From: JAVJRN01 sp047635055
GTDB taxonomy: Bacteria; Bacteroidota; Bacteroidia; Cytophagales; Cyclobacteriaceae
Assembly (NCBI GenBank): GCA_047635055.1
Contig: JBLIIJ010000102.1
Location: 1-12,682, forward strand
Length of the DNA stretch: 12,682 nt
Direction: 5' to 3'
Shown in pieces: positions 8,620 to 12,682 of this stretch (within the stretch, counting starts at the first letter, position 1; every line of letters starts with the position of its first letter). Made by a program: the position numbers and the translations under genes. The notes below the pieces were generated by a model. The model worked only from the letters and a program-made list of their open reading frames with translations, ran no database searches and was not told the DNA's origin.

Positions 8620-8629
8620 TTAAGCAAAA

Positions 8630-10420
8630 ATGACAATGAAACGTATAATACAGAACTCAGCAATTACACTTTTGTCTACATTAATATTCCTATTCGGATT
8701 GTCCTCTTGCGAGGAGGAAGAGTTGGCGAAAGATGAAAGTTTTTCCTCGAACGAATTCAGAATCCTCAAAATAGAGGATGGTAATAATGTGCTTGAACAA
8801 GGAGAACAAGGCATCCCTGCCGCAGGCCTAGCGCTTGTGGTCACACTCTCTCATCCCGTAGAGCAAGGCACGCTGGCCGCTGGTTTTTCTGCTTCAGGTG
8901 ATGCTAACTTCATCTTAACGCTAGACGAAACGAACTCCATCGCTACGCTGACCTTTGACCAATTGGACTATCAGACAATCTATACACTAAGCCTTGCGGC
9001 GGGTGTTTATGGTACGGATGGTGCTGACCTAAAGGAAGCTTCCGGCATTACTTTTAAAACAAGTGCTTTCATTGCGCCAGAGGTGACATTATCAGCGGAA
9101 AATAGGTCTCCAGCAGAGGGATCAGCAACGGAAGTAACTGCTACACTAAGTATGGTCACCACTGAAGCAGTAATTGTTAACCTTACCTTCGCTGGCACGG
9201 CTAAAATTGGAGAGGACTTCACCACCAACAGCCAGTCTATCACTATCAATTCTGGTGAAACATCCGGTTCAATCACCTTAACAGTAGTAGATGATGTGCT
9301 AGTGGAAGGGCAGGAATTTGTTGAGATTTCAATTATTAGCCTTGTTAATGGAGTAGATAATGGGCAAAATTTAGCTATTAACCTTATAGATAATGATGTT
9401 GCTATTGAATTATCGCTCAAAGGCATACTTGCCTTAGAGTGGACCACTTCTGGCACAAATGGGGGTAAGGCAATACACTTTAAAGCAGTCGAGGATATAG
9501 CAGATTTAAGTGCATATGCCATAGGCGTTGCGAATAATGGAGACGGTACAGATAGCATTGAATACCGGTTTCCATCAATATCAGTGGCGAGTGGCGATGA
9601 TATATTACTCGTGAGAGAAGATGCAACGCTCTCTACCTATTTTGGAACTTGTGCCACAGTCTTTGAGCATGTGATCCAAACGGATGAAATGAATCAAAAC
9701 GGAAATGATGCAATCGAGCTCTACAGTGGCACAACCATTATTGAAACTTATGGCGATGTAAATGTGGATGGTGCAGGCCAAGCGTGGGAATATTCTGGAT
9801 CATGGGCATACAAGTTAGGCGGAGAATGGGTTTACGGTGGTGTCGGATGTGCAGCTTCTTCTGCTACATTTCTGGATTCAAATTGCACTTATCCAATATG
9901 TGCTAACGGCTTGCAAATGCAAGGGATAATGTCTTTCGAAACAGGAGTGGACGCTTCCAATAGAGAAAGAGGGATTCATTTGAGAGCCAATCGCGACATT
10001 GCAGATATCAGTGTTTTTGGGATAGGCATAGCGAATAATGGAGGCGGTAGTGATGGCAGAGAAATGGACCTTCCAGCAATCAGTGTAGCGGAAGGAGATA
10101 ACATCTTGTTTATCAGAGATGAAGATATTGAAACAATAGAGGCCTATTTAGGCGCATGCTTTTCAAAATTTGATCATACGTTTGGAGACGCTGGTATCAA
10201 TTTCAATGGAGATGATGGCGTTGAGCTTTATTTAAATGCTGATGTAATTGAAGTTTACGGAGATGTTGTAGATGATGGAACCGGTCTTTTCTGGGAGTAC
10301 ACTGGTTCATGGGCTTTTAAGCAGAATGGAGATAGCTGGACCTATGCGGGGGTTGACTGTGCCGCAGGTGCGGAAACGAATGCGTCTGCTGCATGTCCTT
10401 ATATATTTTGTGAAAATTGA
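8630..10420 (+). CDS. Multidomain lipoprotein: Ig-like, Calx-beta and two lamin-tail-like repeats
   Basis: Predicted surface or periplasmic lipoprotein of 596 residues. The signal peptide ends GLSSC, making Cys27 the lipidation site, followed by an acidic EEEE stretch that in Bacteroidota often marks export to the cell surface. An Ig-like domain resembling the Big_5/SbsA type spans about 41-146. A Calx-beta domain spans about 150-256 with the typical GEDF, INSGETSGSITLTV and DD-x2-VEGQEF sequence. Two tandem lamin-tail-like domains follow at 263-424 and 430-594, each with IADxS, IGxANNG, GDDxxEL, YGDV and WEYxGSWA motifs and four matching cysteines. No catalytic motif is visible, so a binding, adhesive or scaffold role is more likely than an enzyme. 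It starts 10 bp after the symporter gene and ends the operon. ATG 8636 is an alternative start that removes two residues. Confidence 0.85.
   Translation: MTMKRIIQNSAITLLSTLIFLFGLSSCEEEELAKDESFSSNEFRILKIEDGNNVLEQGEQGIPAAGLALVVTLSHPVEQGTLAAGFSASGDANFILTLDETNSIATLTFDQLDYQTIYTLSLAAGVYGTDGADLKEASGITFKTSAFIAPEVTLSAENRSPAEGSATEVTATLSMVTTEAVIVNLTFAGTAKIGEDFTTNSQSITINSGETSGSITLTVVDDVLVEGQEFVEISIISLVNGVDNGQNLAINLIDNDVAIELSLKGILALEWTTSGTNGGKAIHFKAVEDIADLSAYAIGVANNGDGTDSIEYRFPSISVASGDDILLVREDATLSTYFGTCATVFEHVIQTDEMNQNGNDAIELYSGTTIIETYGDVNVDGAGQAWEYSGSWAYKLGGEWVYGGVGCAASSATFLDSNCTYPICANGLQMQGIMSFETGVDASNRERGIHLRANRDIADISVFGIGIANNGGGSDGREMDLPAISVAEGDNILFIRDEDIETIEAYLGACFSKFDHTFGDAGINFNGDDGVELYLNADVIEVYGDVVDDGTGLFWEYTGSWAFKQNGDSWTYAGVDCAAGAETNASAACPYIFCEN
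9416..9901 (+). repeat. Lamin-tail-like repeat A
   Basis: First of two tandem domains within the lipoprotein, residues 263-424. It opens LKGILALEWTTSGTNGGKAI and closes CTYPIC. Cysteines at 341, 407, 419 and 424 match those of repeat B one for one, which suggests conserved disulfides. Motifs of this kind (GKAIH, IADLS, IGVANNG, GNDAIEL, WEYSGSWAY) are known to me from lamin-tail domain proteins of Bacteroidota. It is much closer to the truncated gene at the window end than to its own neighbour repeat B. Confidence 0.75.
9917..10411 (+). repeat. Lamin-tail-like repeat B
   Basis: Second tandem domain, residues 430-594, aligned throughout with repeat A. Shared landmarks are IADIS, IGIANNGGGSDG, the AISVAEGDNIL strand pair, GDDGVELY, EVYGDV and WEYTGSWAF. 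Cysteines 510, 577, 589 and 594 correspond to those of repeat A. The opening is divergent: only about 14 of the first 38 residues equal repeat A, so the duplication is old or the two copies came from different sources. Confidence 0.75.
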
Positions 10421-10432
10421 CAAATAGATGAT

Positions 10433-10467
10433 AATGCGCCACCTGATCTTGATTCAGGTGGTGCATT
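10433..10467. terminator. Hairpin after the operon, possible terminator
   Basis: Bases 10433-10446 pair with 10454-10467 in a 14-pair stem with a single G-T pair around a 7-base loop. The core CCACCTGA / TCAGGTGG is GC-rich. It starts 12 bases after the lipoprotein stop codon, where a terminator would be expected. No T-run follows on the plus strand, so intrinsic termination is not proven; it may instead protect the 3' end of the long operon message. Confidence 0.6.
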
Positions 10468-10539
10468 CAATCTCTAGTGGTAAAACTGATAGAAAATTCT
10501 CATGAAATTAATTATAAGATAAACTAGCTAATAATTGGA

Positions 10540-12372
10540 ATGACGTTTAACAAAAGGTTTTTATTGATCACTGTTTTTATTCTTATCGTGGCGGGCTTTC
10601 TCTCTAACCTTATTCAAACCTCAGGAGGAAGTGTGACCGTTTATAGTATAAAAATCCCAACGCAGGATGGACAGTGGGTTTATGCTGATCTTTTTAAGCC
10701 CAAAAGTGCCACAAAAGATAATCCAGCACCATTGGTAGTGGTCATCCCCGGCTTCCAACGTTCAAAAGAAGCCCTTTCGAATATTGCCATTGAACTTTCT
10801 CGTAGAGGTATGGTCGCGGTTTCAATTGATCCTTATGCACAAGGTTTTTCCAGTTCCTCTATGCAAAGGAGGGCAGCTTCTAACGAAGGCTATGGCATGT
10901 TTGCATTGGTTGAATATTTTGCAGGTAATGATATTTTGAATTATGTTGACAAAAACCGAATAGGAGCAACAGGACATTCAGCGGGAGGAAATGCAGTAAT
11001 TGCAGGTGCAAGGTATTTTGGTGAACAAGCCAAAAAAACTGGGAAACCGAGCAAGCTTCATGCTGTATATTGTTCAGGCTATGTGCGCTCTCTCACTGAT
11101 CGTAACCTGAAGAATGCACAATCAAATATTGGAGCAGCGTACGCTTTTTATGATGAAGGTGCATACAGGAATGATTTTGGTCATGCAGACATGAAAAAAG
11201 CTCCTGAAGCACTGAGACTTATAAATTCAAGTTTTAAGGACAGTACAGATTTCGTTTCCGAGGTAGAGATTGGTCACTACTATGGGAACGCCGATGATCG
11301 CAATCTCAGGATCATGTTCAATGAAAAAACCATCCATCCTTTTCAGCCATATATGGTGGAAGCGACAGCCAACCAGCTGGAATATTTTGATCGTGTTTTT
11401 GAAATGAATGAAAGCATAAGCAGCACGAATCAAATTTGGTACTGGAAGGAGCTATTGGGTATTATTTCGATTATCGCAGGGCTTATCTCCATCATTCCAA
11501 TTGGAAGATTACTACTGCGCACTTCCTATTTCCAAAACATTGTTCAGCAGATTCCTCCTGCACTACCTATTCCTAGTAAAAAAGGAACTTTGGTTTTTTG
11601 GGGATTATTTGTTTTTGCTGCACTTATTGCTTGCTTCTCGTATATCCCATTGGCAGAACTATCACAGGATATTTTTGTCGAAGCTTCGACAAGACGACAG
11701 ACTTGGTTTTTCCCACAGCGGATGAACAATGCAGTGATGATGTGGGCCGTTTTTAACGGGACTATTGGCTTGCTCATTTTTTATCTCAGCCATAGGTTTT
11801 TTGGAAAAAGTCATGGGGTCAATAAGGACATGTGGGGTACAAAGATTAATAGACAAGAGTTATCACAGACCTTGTTATTGGCAGTGATCATTTTCTCAAT
11901 TTTCTATTTGATGCTTTCTGGGATTTACTACATTTTCCATATTGATTATCGGTTTCTTTTTATGGGTGTTAGGGTATTTGGGGCCGACAGCTTAATACTA
12001 TTGCTCATGTATGCGCCTATATTCTTTATATTTTTTTTATCAAACTCCCTGCGCGTCAATGCGGCGATGAGATTTGAAGGGCAACCTTTATGGAAAGACA
12101 TTCTTACCATAGGATTTGGAAACTCGCTGGGGTTGCTCCTTATCGTAATTGTTCAATATGTCACATTTGCCTATACTGGCACAGTGAATTGGACAGATGG
12201 TTGGCTTTATGTCAATCTTCTTTTTGCTTTAGTGCCAATGATGTTTGTTCTACCAATTTTTAATCGATATTTCTTTCTTATGACGGGTAGGATATACCTA
12301 GGGCCTATTGTCACTTGTCTAATATTTATTATGATCCTACTTACAAATACGGTCGTGTATATTCCATTATGA
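10540..12372 (+). CDS. Membrane-anchored alpha/beta hydrolase with eight C-terminal membrane helices
   Basis: A 610-residue two-part protein. A first membrane helix at about 6-25 follows K5 R6. An alpha/beta hydrolase domain spans about 33-290: strand and oxyanion turn VVVIPGF (66-72), SIDPYAQG (95-102), nucleophile elbow GHSAGG (145-150) with Ser147, a possible acid at Asp252/Asp253, and His266 as the likely catalytic histidine. Eight more hydrophobic helices lie at about 304-326, 349-370, 397-417, 443-463, 482-502, 520-543, 556-573 and 586-606. Positive loops (R323/R327, 418-438, 505-519) alternate so that the N-terminus is inside and the hydrolase domain faces the periplasm. The membrane part matches no transporter family I recognise. 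It lies 119 bp after the operon, beyond the hairpin, so it is probably a separate unit. Substrate unknown; the acid and histidine assignments are tentative. Confidence 0.85.
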   Translation: MTFNKRFLLITVFILIVAGFLSNLIQTSGGSVTVYSIKIPTQDGQWVYADLFKPKSATKDNPAPLVVVIPGFQRSKEALSNIAIELSRRGMVAVSIDPYAQGFSSSSMQRRAASNEGYGMFALVEYFAGNDILNYVDKNRIGATGHSAGGNAVIAGARYFGEQAKKTGKPSKLHAVYCSGYVRSLTDRNLKNAQSNIGAAYAFYDEGAYRNDFGHADMKKAPEALRLINSSFKDSTDFVSEVEIGHYYGNADDRNLRIMFNEKTIHPFQPYMVEATANQLEYFDRVFEMNESISSTNQIWYWKELLGIISIIAGLISIIPIGRLLLRTSYFQNIVQQIPPALPIPSKKGTLVFWGLFVFAALIACFSYIPLAELSQDIFVEASTRRQTWFFPQRMNNAVMMWAVFNGTIGLLIFYLSHRFFGKSHGVNKDMWGTKINRQELSQTLLLAVIIFSIFYLMLSGIYYIFHIDYRFLFMGVRVFGADSLILLLMYAPIFFIFFLSNSLRVNAAMRFEGQPLWKDILTIGFGNSLGLLLIVIVQYVTFAYTGTVNWTDGWLYVNLLFALVPMMFVLPIFNRYFFLMTGRIYLGPIVTCLIFIMILLTNTVVYIPL

Positions 12373-12476
12373 TAAACTAAAAAATGAAAAAGCAGAAGGA
12401 TATTCATTTATCAAATAAATAGGGATAAACCCCATATAACTATAAAAAAAACCTCTAAATTTTTAAATAACAATCC

Positions 12477-12682
12477 ATGAAATATAAACTACAACTAAGA
12501 ATTTTCACCCTTGCGCTAACGATCTTCTTGATGGCCTTAACGTCACATGGACAAGATGCATTAGAGCTAAAAGGAGTGATGGCATTATCATGGACGACTT
12601 CAGGAACAAATGGAGGAAAAGCCATTCATTTGCGCGCCAAGGAAGACATAGCAGATTTAAGTATATATGCCATTGGTGTGAC
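12477..12682 (+). CDS. Secreted lamin-tail-like domain protein, 5' part only
   Basis: The reading frame opens at ATG 12477 and is still open at the window end after 68 codons, so the gene is cut by the window, not broken. Residues 1-26 form a signal peptide ending in SHGQ, of signal peptidase I type with no lipobox cysteine. Mature sequence begins DALELKG and continues directly into a lamin-tail-like domain. From LKGVMALSWTTSGTNGGKAI (31-50) to residue 68, 31 of 38 residues equal repeat A of the operon lipoprotein. The rest of the protein is unseen, and in related proteins this domain may sit beside nuclease or phosphatase modules, so no function is assigned. The 104-bp gap after the hydrolase gene is AT-rich and shows no firm promoter. 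Confidence 0.85.
   Translation, partial: MKYKLQLRIFTLALTIFLMALTSHGQDALELKGVMALSWTTSGTNGGKAIHLRAKEDIADLSIYAIGV

Noticed and set aside
9007..9558. 183-codon open frame on the minus strand
   Set aside because: It lies wholly opposite the Calx-beta and repeat A coding region, whose protein has clear domains. Its translation is serine/threonine-rich with no recognisable fold, as expected of antisense to a beta-rich protein.
12406..12420. Short hairpin ATTTAT / ATAAAT as terminator of the membrane hydrolase gene
   Set aside because: The stem is only six A-T pairs with a 3-base loop and no T-run follows; it is easily explained by AT-rich composition.

Overview
The window looks like chromosome of a Bacteroidota bacterium. 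It carries a SusC/SusD outer-membrane pair, Bacteroidota-type signal peptides that end near 'AQ' or 'GQ', surface-lipoprotein architecture, few Shine-Dalgarno sequences, and AT-rich intergenic DNA around moderately AT-rich genes. A marine or free-living Cytophagales/Flavobacteriia-like member is plausible, but genus cannot be read from the sequence. I see no tRNA, rRNA, CRISPR array, insertion sequence or phage gene.

Layout: bases 1-427 hold no convincing gene, only an (AT)n tract at the window edge and a strong 13-bp hairpin. On the minus strand (428-1567) lies a single-pass membrane protein with a possible N-terminal helix-turn-helix. It is divergent from, and separated by 142 bp from, a tight five-gene plus-strand operon (1710-10420): SusC-type TonB-dependent transporter, SusD-type lipoprotein, exported SGNH-fold hydrolase, SLC13/DASS-type sodium/carboxylate symporter, and a multidomain lipoprotein (Ig-like, Calx-beta, two lamin-tail-like repeats). 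Gaps inside the operon are 12, 6, -11 and 10 bp, so one transcript is likely. A hairpin without a T-run (10433-10467) follows it.

Downstream are a large membrane-embedded alpha/beta hydrolase (10540-12372) and the start of a secreted protein (from 12477, cut by the window edge). The visible part of that protein is a close relative of the first lamin-tail-like repeat of the operon lipoprotein.

Working model (inference): the operon is a SusCD uptake system that contains no recognisable glycoside hydrolase or polysaccharide lyase. SusC/SusD would bring a compound across the outer membrane, the SGNH enzyme would cleave an ester or acyl group in the periplasm, and the SLC13-type symporter would carry the released di- or tricarboxylate inward with sodium. 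The divergent membrane protein is the natural candidate regulator. The substrate is not determined by the sequence.
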